Below, one piece after another: positions 41,318 to 52,045 of a DNA stretch of 64,000 nucleotides. The DNA comes from Nitratireductor pacificus pht-3B (GTDB lineage: Bacteria; Pseudomonadota; Alphaproteobacteria; Rhizobiales; Rhizobiaceae). A program made the translations under genes and the position numbers. Where the stretch lies: the NCBI RefSeq assembly GCF_000300335.1, contig NZ_AMRM01000011.1:1-64000 (forward strand). The letters run 5' to 3'. The notes beneath the pieces are model-generated. The model worked only from the letters and a program-made list of their open reading frames with translations. It did not search any database and was not told where the DNA came from. The stretch's first letter is position 1; each line of letters begins with the position of its first letter.

Positions 41318-41346
41318 GGAAAAGGACGCCGCTTCATAGCGGCGTC
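41318..41346 (-). terminator. Rho-independent terminator after tkt
   Basis: On the minus strand GACGCCGC, TATGAA, GCGGCGTC is an 8-bp stem followed by CTTTTCC. A second perfect hairpin, GGACCAGC-AAAT-GCTGGTCC, is at 41369-41388 between it and tkt. Confidence 0.65.
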
Positions 41347-41415
41347 GGCTTCAAGAATCCAGATGCGGGGACCAGCAAATGCTGGTCCAGGAACAGGGGC
41401 GGGTGCGCCTCGGGA

Positions 41416-43410
41416 TCAAGCCTGCTTCGCGAGGCGCTTCTGCGCGGCGCCGGCCGCCGCCTCGGCGGTGATCCCGAAATGCTGGTAGAGCGCCGGGGCG
41501 GGGGCGCTCGCGCCGAAGCCCGTCATGCCGATGAACACGCCGTCCGAGCCGATGATCGCATCCCAGCCCTGGCGGATGCCGGCTTCGATGGCGACCCTGA
41601 CCGGAGCGTTGCCGATCACCGCCTTGCGGTAGTCGGCGGTCTGTTCCTCGAACAGCTCGAAGCAGGGCACGGAGACGACGCGGGCCGGATGCCCGGCCTT
41701 GTCGAGCAGCGCCTTCGCCGCCACGGCGATCTCCACCTCGGAACCGGTGGCGAACAGCGTCACCTCGGCGTCGTCGTCGCTGGAGGCCAGCTCGTAGGCG
41801 CCGCGCGCGCAGAGATTGTCTTCCTCGTGCGCGGTGCGGACGGGTGCCAGGTTCTGCCGCGACAGGGCCAGCGTCGAAGGGGTCTCGCGCGAGGCGATGG
41901 CAACCTGCCAGCATTCGGCGGTCTCGACCGCGTCGGCCGGGCGGAACACGTAGTGGTTGGGGATGGCACGCAGCGCCGCCAGATGCTCCACCGGCTGGTG
42001 CGTCGGGCCGTCTTCGCCGAGGCCGATGGAATCATGCGTCATGACGAAGATCGAGCGGATCCGCATCAGCGAGGCAAGCCGCATGGCCGGGCGGGCATAG
42101 TCCGAGAAGGTCAGGAACGTGCCGCCATAGGGGATGATGCCGCCATGCAGCGTCATGCCGTTCATCGCCGCCGCCATGGCGTGCTCGCGGATGCCATAAT
42201 GCACGTAGCGGCCGGAATAGTCCTTCGCAGAGATCGGCCCGGTCTGGCTGGTCCTGGTGTTGTTTGAGCCGGTCAGGTCGGCGGAGCCGCCGATGGTTTC
42301 CGGCAGGCAGGCGTTGATCACCTCGAGCGCCATTTCCGACGACTTGCGGGTCGCGACCTTCGGCGGCTCGGCGGCGAGCTTCTCCTTGTACTCGACGATG
42401 GCGGCGTCGAAATTCTCCGGCAGGTCGCCGCGCATGCGGCGCTCGAACTCGCCGCGCATCTCCGCGTCCGCGCCGGCAAGGCGTTCTTCCCAGGCCTTCC
42501 GCTCCTTGGTGGAGCGCAACCCGGCAAGGCGCCAGTCGTCGAGGATGTCGGAGGGCACGACGAAGGGCTCTGCGGTCCAGCCAAGCGCCTTGCGGGCGCC
42601 GGCGATCTCTTCCTTGCCGAGGGGCGATCCGTGCACCTTGGCGGTGCCGGACTTGGTCGGGGCGCCGAAGCCGATGGTGGTGCGGAAGGCGATCAGGGTC
42701 GGCTTGTCGGACTCGCGGGCCGCCGTGATCGCGGCCGCGATGGCTTCGGGATCATGGCCGTCGGCGCGCATCGTGTTCCAGCCGGAGGCGGCGAAACGGG
42801 CGCATTGGTCGGTGGAATCGGTCAGCGAGATCGCGCCGTCGATGGAGATCTGGTTGTCGTCGAAGAGGACGATCAGCTTGTTCAGCTTGAGGTGCCCGGC
42901 AAGCGTCAGCGCTTCCTGGCTGATGCCTTCCATCAGGCAGCCGTCGCCGGCCAGCACATAGGTGTAGTGGTCGACCAGATCGTCGCCGAAACGGGCATTC
43001 AGGATGCGTTCGGCGAGCGCCATGCCGACGGAGTTCGCCAGGCCCTGACCGAGCGGGCCGGTGGTCGTCTCGATGCCGGCGGCGTGACCGAATTCCGGGT
43101 GGCCGGCCGTGCACGCGCCGAGCTGGCGGAAGTTCTTGATCTCGTCGATCGTGACGTCCTCGTAGCCGAGGAGGTAGAGCAGCGAATAGAGCAGCATCGA
43201 GCCGTGGCCGGCCGACAGGACGAAGCGGTCGCGATCGGGCCAGTGCGGGTTCTTCGGATCCTGGCTCATGAACCGGGTGAACAGCACGGTGGCGATGTCG
43301 GCCGCGCCCATCGGGAGGCCGGGATGGCCGGAATTGGCCTTCTCCACGGCGTCCATGGAAAGGAAGCGGATCGCGTTTGCCATCCGGTCGTGTTTGTCGC
43401 GTGAGATCAT
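41416..43410 (-). CDS. tkt: Transketolase
   Basis: Transketolase moves two-carbon units between sugar phosphates in the pentose phosphate pathway with thiamine diphosphate. The 664-residue protein has [20 protein letters not shown] with [23 protein letters not shown], the ThDP motif [14 protein letters not shown] and DDNQISIDG, and the pyrimidine-domain [12 protein letters not shown] with [22 protein letters not shown] 43410 fits homologues; the frame runs upstream to 43560 without conservation. It heads the minus-strand carbon-metabolism set and is divergent from the DUF4164-zapA operon. Confidence 0.96.
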   Translation of the reverse strand: MISRDKHDRMANAIRFLSMDAVEKANSGHPGLPMGAADIATVLFTRFMSQDPKNPHWPDRDRFVLSAGHGSMLLYSLLYLLGYEDVTIDEIKNFRQLGACTAGHPEFGHAAGIETTTGPLGQGLANSVGMALAERILNARFGDDLVDHYTYVLAGDGCLMEGISQEALTLAGHLKLNKLIVLFDDNQISIDGAISLTDSTDQCARFAASGWNTMRADGHDPEAIAAAITAARESDKPTLIAFRTTIGFGAPTKSGTAKVHGSPLGKEEIAGARKALGWTAEPFVVPSDILDDWRLAGLRSTKERKAWEERLAGADAEMRGEFERRMRGDLPENFDAAIVEYKEKLAAEPPKVATRKSSEMALEVINACLPETIGGSADLTGSNNTRTSQTGPISAKDYSGRYVHYGIREHAMAAAMNGMTLHGGIIPYGGTFLTFSDYARPAMRLASLMRIRSIFVMTHDSIGLGEDGPTHQPVEHLAALRAIPNHYVFRPADAVETAECWQVAIASRETPSTLALSRQNLAPVRTAHEEDNLCARGAYELASSDDDAEVTLFATGSEVEIAVAAKALLDKAGHPARVVSVPCFELFEEQTADYRKAVIGNAPVRVAIEAGIRQGWDAIIGSDGVFIGMTGFGASAPAPALYQHFGITAEAAAGAAQKRLAKQA

Positions 43411-43854
43411 GGTTGCTCGATTGCTCGCTGCAGGCAGTTGATTGAGGACTGGTATCGACAGTCCCGGCCCCTTGAAAAGCAGGCGACACATAGCAGTTGC
43501 GGCCTTGAAGTCAACAAAGAGGCGGCGTCGGGGAGCGAGTCCGGCCAGGCATGCGCACACGTTTCGTATCGGAACCGTCGCAGCATTTTGGGGGATTAGC
43601 GGATGCGCTTTGTTGACGGGAGGTTCACCCGGCGCCTAATCTTTTCCTTATAAGGTGTTAGTAAGGCCCGCGATTCGCGAGCACGGCCTGACGGGACGGA
43701 ATGCCGTCCCTGCCGAGAGGGCCGATCTGCGCGAGCGGAAGGGCTGCATGAGAGTAAGCAAGATTGCCTGTGTCACATCGATTGCGGATCGCCACCCGGC
43801 GCGCGGCGCTCAGGTGGGCCGATGCCCGCAATCGCAGGACTGGGGTTGGCGGTC
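43411..43854. other. Divergent intergenic region with promoter and structured leader (tkt / DUF4164)
   Basis: No gene is supported in these 444 bases. A plus-strand promoter candidate is TTGACG (about 43613-43618), 18 bases, TAATCT, just before the palindrome CCTTATAAGG. The roughly 200-base leader that follows holds GGGACGG-AATG-CCGTCCC near 43693-43710, and a 9-bp pairing between CGATTGCGG (43779-43787) and CCGCAATCG (43826-43834). Confidence 0.45.
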
Positions 43855-44127
43855 ATGAGTGGTGAAACGACGCTCAAGGAGGCGATCGGGCGGTTAGGGA
43901 AGGCCCTGACCGCGCTCGAGGACGCGGTCGATGCGCGGCTGGAGCACGAGCAGGACTTCGCCGAGTCCGACGCGGAACTGCAGCGCATGAACGCCGACCG
44001 TTCCCGCCTCGCCCAGGAGATCGACAAGTCCGAGGCGCGCGCCGAACGGCTTGAGGAAGTGAACCGCGAGGTCTCGCGGCGTTTGGTCACGGCCATGGAG
44101 ACGATCCGCGCCGTTTTGGATCGATAG
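43855..44127 (+). CDS. DUF4164 coiled-coil protein
   Basis: This 90-residue protein is predicted to be almost wholly helical (LKEAIGRLGKALTALEDAVD then ARLEHEQDFAESDAELQRMN), in keeping with the DUF4164 family found upstream of zapA in Hyphomicrobiales. ATG 43855 gives the family-like MSGETTLKEAI; ATG 43822 is an alternative with AGGTGGG upstream. The zapA ATG follows eight bases after the stop, so the two are co-transcribed and may act together at the divisome; the role is unproven. Confidence 0.8.
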   Translation: MSGETTLKEAIGRLGKALTALEDAVDARLEHEQDFAESDAELQRMNADRSRLAQEIDKSEARAERLEEVNREVSRRLVTAMETIRAVLDR

Positions 44128-44135
44128 GACGTGCG

Positions 44136-44510
44136 ATGGCACAGGTAACAGTCACCATTGACGGCAAGTCCTACCGGATGGCCTGCGACGAGGGGCAGGA
44201 AGAGCATCTCATCGACCTGGCGCAGCGTTTCGACCGCTACGTGATGCATCTGAAGGGTTCCTTCGGCGAAATCGGCGATCACCGGCTGAGCGTGATGGCC
44301 GGCATCATGGTGATGGACGAGCTGGCGGAGTTGCAGAAGCGCATGAAGGGGATGGAAGGCGAGATCGCCACGCTCCGCAAGACGCGCGACGACGCGCTGA
44401 ACAAGGCCGACAAGAACGATGCCGCGCTGACCGGCGTGCTCCTGGAGATGGCCGAGCGCATCGAAGCCCTGTCGGGAAAGCTTGCCGGCAGGCCGTCCGG
44501 GAATGCCTGA
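44136..44510 (+). CDS. zapA: Cell division protein ZapA
   Basis: ZapA binds FtsZ and promotes protofilament bundling at mid-cell. The 124-residue protein has the globular head AQVTVTIDGKSYRMACDEGQ and EEHLIDLAQRFDRYV, the conserved DHRLSVMAGIMVMDELAEL, and a C-terminal coiled coil. It follows the DUF4164 gene in one operon. The 6S RNA and fthC, often found downstream in alphaproteobacteria, are not seen; instead a two-gene orphan unit follows. Confidence 0.92.
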   Translation: MAQVTVTIDGKSYRMACDEGQEEHLIDLAQRFDRYVMHLKGSFGEIGDHRLSVMAGIMVMDELAELQKRMKGMEGEIATLRKTRDDALNKADKNDAALTGVLLEMAERIEALSGKLAGRPSGNA

Positions 44511-44684
44511 GGGCAGACTCTTGAGGCCGATCCAGGATCGGTGATCCATCAGATTTCGTCTCCGGTGCATTCATCCAGAGGACGAACGTGCATCATACCC
44601 TTTCCGTATAGGTTGTTGTAAGCTCCAATTTATTGTTTACTTCTTGCCGTCAGCAGAACAACGACAATATTGGGGGCTGGGCTA

Positions 44685-45713
44685 ATGTATCGTGTGGCCG
44701 CTGCTTTGGCGGTTTCTCTGAGCGTGGCGCCCCACGCCACTGCGCAGACGCAATCGCTGTGTGGCCGGATAGCGCAGGCTGAAGCACTCGGAATCGTCGC
44801 CGAACCTGGCATGGCGCCCGCTTTGGCCGAGAATTGGCAGATGACCGGCATTCAGGGTCCTGTCGTGACCTATCTCCCCAAGAATGTGCAATCGGGAGAT
44901 ACGGTTGCCGCTCTGGTCGAGAAGGGAGGTTTCCTGCCGGATCGGAACAACATTGCCTTCACGCAGGCGCTCAATCCGGGAAAAACCGATCTGAACACGC
45001 TCGGCATCGGCGAAGCTCTCAATGTCCCGTCGATCTCCAGCATGGGCGAGGAGGACACAAGCATAGACGGGTACAAGACTTGGACCGGGTTGCAGGTTGC
45101 GCTTTCCGCGGAGACCAGCAAGCAGGAAGCGGTCGCCAAAATAGAGACCGTTGGGGCAAAGCTGGACACGCTCAGCGGCGCCGATTCCGTAACCGGCAGA
45201 ATTCGGCGCGACATCACTATGATCGGGGACCTCATCAACAGCCCGATGCGCGTGCAGTCGAACGGTGCGATCGGCGTCGATGAGTTCGTGCTGCTCGAAC
45301 AGAAATCCGGTGCATATCAGGCTGCCGAGTATGTCTCTGGTCTTTTCGAGGCCGATCAGATCGAGTTGTACCCGGCAGAGCAGATCGCTGTGATTACCGA
45401 TGCGGTGACAGCGCAAGTGGCTGCGCTGGGAATCGGCCGTGCGGAGTTCGTCGTGCGGACTTATTCTCCCACCTACGAGCAACTGACAGGGCTGCGGGTT
45501 TACAGGGCTACGGAGGCCAGTCACCGTGCCGGCTGCCAGGACGAGAACAAGATCGAGTTCGACACACGGAGCTTCCAGGCCCGCACGCTGGCACCGGTGG
45601 CGAAGTGGTGGTTTTGGGCAGAGGATGCCGCCGGCAGAAAGAGCAAGGCCAGAAGCATCGATCTCCGCTCCGGCGGGAGGGATATGGACTACACGATAGA
45701 ATGGGCGGACTGA
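44685..45713 (+). CDS. Secreted protein with divergent LysM-like segment, function unknown
   Basis: Not recognised as a known family. The 342-residue product has a signal peptide (AAALAVSLSVAPHATAQ). Residues about 67-114 (VQSGDTVAALVEKGGF ... IAFTQALNPGKTDLNTLGIGEALNVP) resemble a LysM peptidoglycan-binding repeat. The C-terminal third is likely beta-rich, with GLRVYRATEASHRAGCQDEN and APVAKWWFWAEDAAGR. ATG 44685 is preceded by GGGGGC; a TTG at 44670 is possible. The DNA is visibly less GC-rich than its neighbours. It precedes a small membrane protein gene by one base, so the pair is an operon. Confidence 0.75.
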   Translation: MYRVAAALAVSLSVAPHATAQTQSLCGRIAQAEALGIVAEPGMAPALAENWQMTGIQGPVVTYLPKNVQSGDTVAALVEKGGFLPDRNNIAFTQALNPGKTDLNTLGIGEALNVPSISSMGEEDTSIDGYKTWTGLQVALSAETSKQEAVAKIETVGAKLDTLSGADSVTGRIRRDITMIGDLINSPMRVQSNGAIGVDEFVLLEQKSGAYQAAEYVSGLFEADQIELYPAEQIAVITDAVTAQVAALGIGRAEFVVRTYSPTYEQLTGLRVYRATEASHRAGCQDENKIEFDTRSFQARTLAPVAKWWFWAEDAAGRKSKARSIDLRSGGRDMDYTIEWAD

Positions 45714-45714
45714 G

Positions 45715-46194
45715 ATGGGTGAGTATGTAAGGGGGTTTCTGGAAATCGCCAACGACCTGCTTGGTCCAAACCTGGTCATTGTCGTCGTTATAGCTCTGCT
45801 GGCGGGCATGGCTGCGGGCTTAAAGCTCGGCGGAGCGATGAAGACCTTTCTCGTCACCGCCGCCGTCGCCCTGTATTTCGGCTCCATGAACTGGGTGGCC
45901 TTCCCCTATCCATACGACGATGCACGGCCGGACTGGCAGGTGGCCGGCTTTTCCTACACGCCCGACGCTCAAACGATACTCACGGATGATGCACAATTGC
46001 AGGACTATTCCCTGCAGAGGCGCAATGCGGAACTCGTCAGTATTTTTGGCGGCGATGTGGAGATGGTGTGGTCGCAACGGTCCTTGTTTCACGCAGGTTT
46101 GCTGTTTCAGTTTATTTTTGCCTTTTGTGCGTTTGCGTTGGGAGTCTTGCTGGAGACCGTTGGTGAAAGAGGCTACAAGCTGCTTTCGAAATAG
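45715..46194 (+). CDS. Small membrane protein of unknown function, partner of the LysM-like protein
   Basis: Not recognised. The 159-residue product has two N-terminal hydrophobic helices ([17 protein letters not shown] and [20 protein letters not shown]), a polar periplasmic or cytosolic middle ([20 protein letters not shown]), and a C-terminal helix ([20 protein letters not shown]). Its ATG begins one base after the previous stop. Together they look like a membrane and exported protein pair. The unit sits between zapA and rimM, where conserved neighbours would be expected. Confidence 0.75.
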   Translation: MGEYVRGFLEIANDLLGPNLVIVVVIALLAGMAAGLKLGGAMKTFLVTAAVALYFGSMNWVAFPYPYDDARPDWQVAGFSYTPDAQTILTDDAQLQDYSLQRRNAELVSIFGGDVEMVWSQRSLFHAGLLFQFIFAFCAFALGVLLETVGERGYKLLSK

Positions 46195-46206
46195 CGGCCG
46201 GAATGC

Positions 46207-46779
46207 ATGACCAAGACAGACAGACCGAAGAATCCAGTTCAGCTTGCCGTGATCGGCGCGGCGCAGGGGCTGCGCGGCGAGGTGCGCGTCAAATCGTTCA
46301 CCGGCGATCCGATGGCGCTCGGCGATTACGGGCCGCTGACGACGGGGGACGGGCGGATGCTGACCGTCCGGCAGCTTCGGCCGGTCAAGAATGTCGTCGT
46401 GGCGCAATTCGCCGAGGTGGGCGACCGCAACGCGGCGGAGGCGCTGAACGGCACCGCGCTTTTCGTCGAGCGCGCCGCACTGCCGGCCGAACTGGACGAG
46501 GAAGAATATTATCACGCGGACCTGATCGGGCTGGCCGCCGTCGACGAGGCAGGGCAGCGTTTCGGGACGATCGGCGCGCTGCACAATTTCGGCGCCGGGG
46601 ATATCCTCGAGGTGACCCTGGCGACGGGAGGCTCGGCGCTGGTGCCTTTCACCCGTGCGGCTGTCCCGTCGATCGACCTTGCCGCGAAAGTGGCGCGCTT
46701 CGACCGGGCAGCGGCGGGCCTGCTCGAGGACGAAGACGACGAAGCGGGCCCGGAGGAACCGGCGGGGGATTCGGCGTGA
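46207..46779 (+). CDS. rimM: Ribosome maturation factor RimM
   Basis: RimM helps mature the head of the 30S subunit and binds S19. The 190-residue protein has [20 protein letters not shown] at the N-terminus and the PRC-barrel half [20 protein letters not shown] to [13 protein letters not shown]. The C-terminal tail is acidic ([17 protein letters not shown]). Its stop overlaps the trmD GTG start. The usual upstream neighbour rpsP is absent. Confidence 0.92.
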   Translation: MTKTDRPKNPVQLAVIGAAQGLRGEVRVKSFTGDPMALGDYGPLTTGDGRMLTVRQLRPVKNVVVAQFAEVGDRNAAEALNGTALFVERAALPAELDEEEYYHADLIGLAAVDEAGQRFGTIGALHNFGAGDILEVTLATGGSALVPFTRAAVPSIDLAAKVARFDRAAAGLLEDEDDEAGPEEPAGDSA

Positions 46780-47477
46780 GTTTCCGCGCCACCGTTCTCA
46801 GCCTCTATCCGGAGATGTTTCCCGGTGCGCTAGACCTCTCGCTGGCGGGAAAGGCGCGCGCCGCGGGACTGTGGTCGCTGGACGCCGTGCAGATCCGCGA
46901 TTACGCGACCGGCAAGCATCGCAATGTGGACGACACGCCGGCCGGCGGCGGCGCCGGCATGGTGATGCGGGCCGATGTGCTCGCCCGCGCGCTGGACGAT
47001 GTGGCGGGTCCGGAGGATCCACGCCCGAAACTCCTGATGAGCCCGCGCGGCCGGCCGCTCGACCAGGCGCGCGTGCGGGCGTTGGCGGCTGGGCCCGGCG
47101 CGGTGATCCTGTGCGGCCGTTTCGAGGGCATCGACCAGCGCCTCATCGATGCGCGGGCGCTGGAGGAGGTGTCGATCGGCGACTACATCCTGTCCGGCGG
47201 TGAACCGGCGGCGCTGGTGCTGCTCGACGCGGTGATCCGCCTGCTGCCCGGGGTGATGGGCAACGAGCAATCGGGCGAGGAAGAGAGTTTCGAGGGCGGT
47301 TTGCTCGAGCATCCGCAATATACGCGCCCGCAGACCTTCGAGGGTGAGCCGATTCCCGACGTGCTCCTGTCCGGCAATCACGCGAAGATCGCCGCATGGC
47401 GGCGCGGCGAGGCGGAGAAGCTGACGCGCGAGCGGCGCCCGGACCTGTGGGCCGGGCGCGACGCGTCGGAGACGTGA
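46776..47477 (+). CDS. trmD: tRNA (guanine-37-N1)-methyltransferase
   Basis: TrmD methylates G37 of tRNAs using S-adenosylmethionine and prevents frameshifting. The 233-residue protein begins at GTG 46776 (overlap GTGA with rimM), giving [19 protein letters not shown]. The trefoil-knot motifs are [26 protein letters not shown] and [19 protein letters not shown]. The end [20 protein letters not shown] with [12 protein letters not shown] is typical. In frame upstream lies only an anti-frame of rimM, so no fusion is involved. Confidence 0.94.
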   Translation: MSFRATVLSLYPEMFPGALDLSLAGKARAAGLWSLDAVQIRDYATGKHRNVDDTPAGGGAGMVMRADVLARALDDVAGPEDPRPKLLMSPRGRPLDQARVRALAAGPGAVILCGRFEGIDQRLIDARALEEVSIGDYILSGGEPAALVLLDAVIRLLPGVMGNEQSGEEESFEGGLLEHPQYTRPQTFEGEPIPDVLLSGNHAKIAAWRRGEAEKLTRERRPDLWAGRDASET

Positions 47478-47489
47478 CGGCAAGACGCT

Positions 47490-47834
47490 CTATTCAAGCC
47501 ACTCGGTGACGAACGCACCGTTCTCGTGGATATCGATGGTGGCGAGCGTGCCGGGGCCGAGATTCTCGAAACGGTGGGGCGTGTCGGCGGGAACGACGAG
47601 AATGTCGCCCGGCCCGGCCTCGATCCGCTCCTCGCCGACGACGAACAGGCCGCGGCCGCGGCGGACGACGAAGGTCTCCGGATAGGGATGCCTGTGCAGG
47701 CGCGGCCCGGCGCCGATGGTCTCGATCTCGTTGACGATGACGCAGACATTGGCGCCGTGCGCCCCGCCCTGCCATTCGCCGTGGAAGCGGCCGGGATCGG
47801 CGAGCCAGTCGCCGGCCTGGGTGACGGGTTTCAT
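47490..47834 (-). CDS. Cupin-domain protein
   Basis: This 114-residue single-domain cupin has the metal-site motif 1 GPRLHRHPYPETFVVRRGRG and motif 2 near PGDILVVPADTPHRFENLG, with the expected His and Glu ligands. Such small cupins can be enzymes or sugar-/ligand-binding proteins; the substrate is not evident. It lies on the opposite strand between trmD and rplS, splitting a gene pair that is normally adjacent. Confidence 0.87.
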   Translation of the reverse strand: MKPVTQAGDWLADPGRFHGEWQGGAHGANVCVIVNEIETIGAGPRLHRHPYPETFVVRRGRGLFVVGEERIEAGPGDILVVPADTPHRFENLGPGTLATIDIHENGAFVTEWLE

Positions 47835-48221
47835 GCGCGGTTTCCTCTCCAGATCGTCCCTTGCGGCCCGGCGCGAGAGTGCCGTGCATGGCCTGCCGCG
47901 TCAACGAAGCGCTTGCATCCCGCCGGAGCGCAGGGTTCCGACGCCGGGTCAGCAGGGCGGCGAAGCGGTCGGAGTGGGGGGGGCGAGGCGTGTCCGGCAA
48001 TCGGCCTTCGTCGTTGAGCCGTGCGTGGACTCCTGTTGATTCCCTCTGCGTTCTCGTGTATGTGCCCCGCACACAAACGGCTGCGGCCGGAAGACTCATA
48101 TCAATGAACGCGTGAATTCGCTCCTGCTTCCTCCCTCGGGAGGGCACTCTTCAGGCGGTTTTCGAAACTGCCCCCCGGGATGAGCGCTCTGACGGTTCGA
48201 GAAGAACAAGAGGACAGTGAG
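47835..48221. other. Intergenic region upstream of rplS
   Basis: No gene is supported in these 387 bases. A promoter candidate for rplS is TTGATT (48036-48041), 17 bases, TATGTG (48059-48064), leaving a leader of about 150 bases. The leader contains small hairpins such as CTCCC-TC-GGGAG and GGTTTTCGAAAC. Confidence 0.45.
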
Positions 48222-48746
48222 ATGGACATCATCCGTCAGCTCGAGGCCGAGCAGGCCGAAAAGATCGCAGCCCAGCGCAAGTTTCCCGAATTCCAGCCCG
48301 GCGATACGCTGCGCGTTCTCGTGCGCGTCACCGAAGGTACGCGTACCCGCGTGCAGGCCTATGAAGGCGTCTGCATCGCCCGCTCCGGCTCCGGCTTCCA
48401 GGAAAACTTCACCGTCCGCAAGATTTCCTACGGCGAAGGCGTGGAGCGTGTCTTCCCGGTCTATTCGCCGCTCGTCGAGGGCGTCGAGGTGGTCCGTCGC
48501 GGCCGCGTTCGCCGCGCCAAGCTCTACTATCTGCGTGATCGCCGCGGCAAGTCGGCCCGCATCACCGAGAACACCGGCGTTCGCGCCCGCCGCCTGAACG
48601 ACGCCGAGCGCCAGGCGCTGGCCGAGGAGAAGGCCCGCGTCGAGGCCGAGAAGATCGCCGCGGCCCAGGCGCTCGCTGCCGAGAAGGCCGCCGAGGAAGC
48701 CGCCAAGGCACAGGAAGCCGCCGCCGCCGAGACCAGCGCGGAATAG
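48222..48746 (+). CDS. rplS: 50S ribosomal protein L19
   Basis: L19 sits at the 30S-50S interface. The 174-residue protein contains the whole L19 core ([60 protein letters not shown]). It also has a C-terminal Ala/Glu/Lys-rich extension of about 55 residues, seen in Hyphomicrobiales and predicted to be helical. ATG 48222 has GAGGACAG upstream; the frame extends 14 codons further without support. A very long palindromic hairpin ends the gene. Confidence 0.95.
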   Translation: MDIIRQLEAEQAEKIAAQRKFPEFQPGDTLRVLVRVTEGTRTRVQAYEGVCIARSGSGFQENFTVRKISYGEGVERVFPVYSPLVEGVEVVRRGRVRRAKLYYLRDRRGKSARITENTGVRARRLNDAERQALAEEKARVEAEKIAAAQALAAEKAAEEAAKAQEAAAAETSAE

Positions 48747-48808
48747 GCTTCTCGCCGCACGCCCTTCAGCCGGAAGGGCTTCGGAGCGCGGCAGACAGAG
48801 ACAATCAA

Positions 48809-48844
48809 AAGCGGTCCCGCCGAACCGGTTCGGCGGGACCGCTT
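48809..48844. terminator. Long perfect hairpin after rplS
   Basis: The left arm AAGCGGTCCCGCCGAACC and its exact complement make an 18-bp stem without a loop gap. A-rich DNA lies before and GCGTTTTG after it. Likely terminator for rplS. Confidence 0.75.
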
Positions 48845-48857
48845 GCGTTTTGCGCCT

Positions 48858-49157
48858 ATGGCAGCCGATAGTCGTTCGATGTGGAGGGGGATTTACATAG
48901 GAGCGGCGGCGTTGTTGGCGCTTGCCGGCGATGGTCATGCGCTGGAGGGCATGCAGCGTCTCCAGCCGGCGTCCGACATGCTGCTTGTGCAGAGCAGGCG
49001 CGGCGGATGCAAGAGTGTCAGTTCCTGCCGCGAGGCCGTGATCATGTGGTGCAACGGCTATCGTCGCGCCGATGGCGACGGCGATGGCATCCCGTGCGAA
49101 AACGTGTGCCCCGACAAGCAGACCGTCGACAGGATCCGGAAGGACATCGGTTGCTGA
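48858..49157 (+). CDS. Excalibur calcium-binding domain protein
   Basis: This small exported protein of about 99 residues has a signal or anchor helix (GIYIGAAALLALAGDGHAL). It ends with an Excalibur domain whose hallmarks are visible: CKSVSSCREAVIMWCNGYRR and the calcium loop DGDGDGIPCENVC. ATG 48858 or 48879 could be the start; neither has a strong ribosome site. Excalibur domains bind calcium and often occur in secreted nucleases, but no nuclease domain is present here. Confidence 0.78.
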   Translation: MAADSRSMWRGIYIGAAALLALAGDGHALEGMQRLQPASDMLLVQSRRGGCKSVSSCREAVIMWCNGYRRADGDGDGIPCENVCPDKQTVDRIRKDIGC

Positions 49158-49186
49158 CGCGGTTTTCCGTCGCGTCTCAAAACAAA

Positions 49187-49216
49187 GGCCGCTCCCGAAG
49201 GAACGGCCCCGTGTTT
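49187..49216 (-). terminator. Terminator-like hairpin after the small ORF at 49278
   Basis: On the minus strand GGCCGTTCC, TTCG, GGAGCGGCC forms a 9-bp stem with a G-T pair, followed by TTTGTTTTG. It would end a short transcript running from about 49380. Confidence 0.55.
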
Positions 49217-49277
49217 TCTGGTTCGCACGCGGTCGTGCCTGACTTCATCGGTGAAGCCCGGCCGCGTTTCCTGCGCT

Positions 49278-49346
49278 TCAGCGGAGAGGCTGCTCCCCCT
49301 GAAGGCAATCCATCGAGACCACGTTTGAACGGAAATCACTCGACAT
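49278..49346 (-). CDS. Candidate 22-residue small protein with perfect Shine-Dalgarno
   Basis: The ORF encodes MSSDFRSNVVSMDCLQGEQP followed by LR. GAAAGGAGGTGATCC (49348-49362) is an exact complement of the 16S rRNA 3' end, seven bases before the ATG. A terminator-like hairpin lies downstream and the acs hairpin upstream, so it is framed as its own short transcription unit. No family is recognised. The alternative is that the plus strand carries a chance or functional anti-Shine-Dalgarno sequence. Confidence 0.45.
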   Translation of the reverse strand: MSSDFRSNVVSMDCLQGEQPLR

Positions 49347-49384
49347 CGGATCACCTCCTTTCGTTTCGTTGACGTTACCCACAA

Positions 49385-49406
49385 TGTGGAGGCGTCAGCC
49401 TCCACA
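49385..49406 (-). terminator. Hairpin after acs
   Basis: TGTGGAGGC, GTCA, GCCTCCACA is a perfect 9-bp stem 14 bases after the acs stop. No T-run follows on the minus strand, so it may be a weak terminator or an RNA end. Confidence 0.5.
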
Positions 49407-49420
49407 TGCAAGGGGAAGGG

Positions 49421-51376
<1,956 letters not shown>

Positions 51377-51533
51377 TTCCACTCCTCCCGGTAGGCAATC
51401 GCTGGAGACCGGATGCGCGTCCGGGCGACGCGGGGTCTCTTGGCTCGCGCGCATTATTACCATTCTGCGGTCGGCGACAACATTAGACATTGGACGGCGG
51501 CGAAGGCTGCGGCGCGAAAGCGGTTCCTGGTTC

Positions 51534-51562
51534 GTTAGCACCGGCGTTCTAATGCTGCTAAC
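51534..51562. promoter_or_regulatory. Inverted repeat between acs and usg
   Basis: GTTAGCA (51534-51540) and TGCTAAC (51556-51562) are separated by 15 bases, followed by an AT-rich stretch typical of promoters (ATTACACAATAATTTGATAT). It may be an operator for acs or usg. No known motif recognised. Confidence 0.3.
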
Positions 51563-51671
51563 AATCTGTAATTACACAATAATTTGATATTCTGAGATGT
51601 TTTCTGCTGGACGGCCGGGACAACCTCACCGACACTTTCTTCATCCGAGACGTGATTCGGAAAGGCAATGC

Positions 51672-51944
51672 ATGCAGCAAACGCGCGAGTTCGAGCTCAT
51701 GCTCAAGGGATACGGCCTGACGACGGCGGAGTTCCTGTATCATCTGCCGGATCATCCGCATCTCCTGCAGAGCTTCATCTGGCAGCATTACGATATCGCA
51801 CCGGATTTCCCGGCGCTGCACCGGTTCATCGATTTCTGGAAGGCCAGGATCGAGGGGCCGCTGCACTCGGTGATCTACACGCATCGCGGGCTGGTCAAGC
51901 CGAGCGAATGGCGCAGCGTGACAGGCGAACTGGTGCTTCACTGA
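51672..51944 (+). CDS. usg: Usg-family protein
   Basis: This 90-residue Usg protein begins MQQTREFELMLKGYGLTTAE and contains PDHPHLLQSFIWQHYDIAPD with FPALHRFIDFWKARIEGPLH, near-identical in layout to Usg proteins of alphaproteobacteria. The name derives from an ORF near tryptophan biosynthesis genes; its biochemical role is not known. ATG 51672 is preceded by GGAAAGG. It stands alone, divergent from acs. Confidence 0.85.
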   Translation: MQQTREFELMLKGYGLTTAEFLYHLPDHPHLLQSFIWQHYDIAPDFPALHRFIDFWKARIEGPLHSVIYTHRGLVKPSEWRSVTGELVLH

Positions 51945-52045
51945 CCGGTCGGTTGGGGCCGTGGCGGCTTCCGGGCGTGGGTTCTCTCCTTCCCCTCGCC
52001 CGGAAGCTCCGCATCGCATGATTTCCAGCCCTGCTCAGGGCATCC

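Noticed and set aside
46203-47477. Single 424-codon frame suggesting a fusion that ends in TrmD
   Set aside because: The first 190 codons are out of frame with rimM and non-conserved. TrmD starts at GTG 46776 with a normal GTGA overlap, so no fusion is present.
48180-48221. Upstream start for rplS adding 14 residues
   Set aside because: The added residues are not conserved in L19, and ATG 48222 has a fitting ribosome site.
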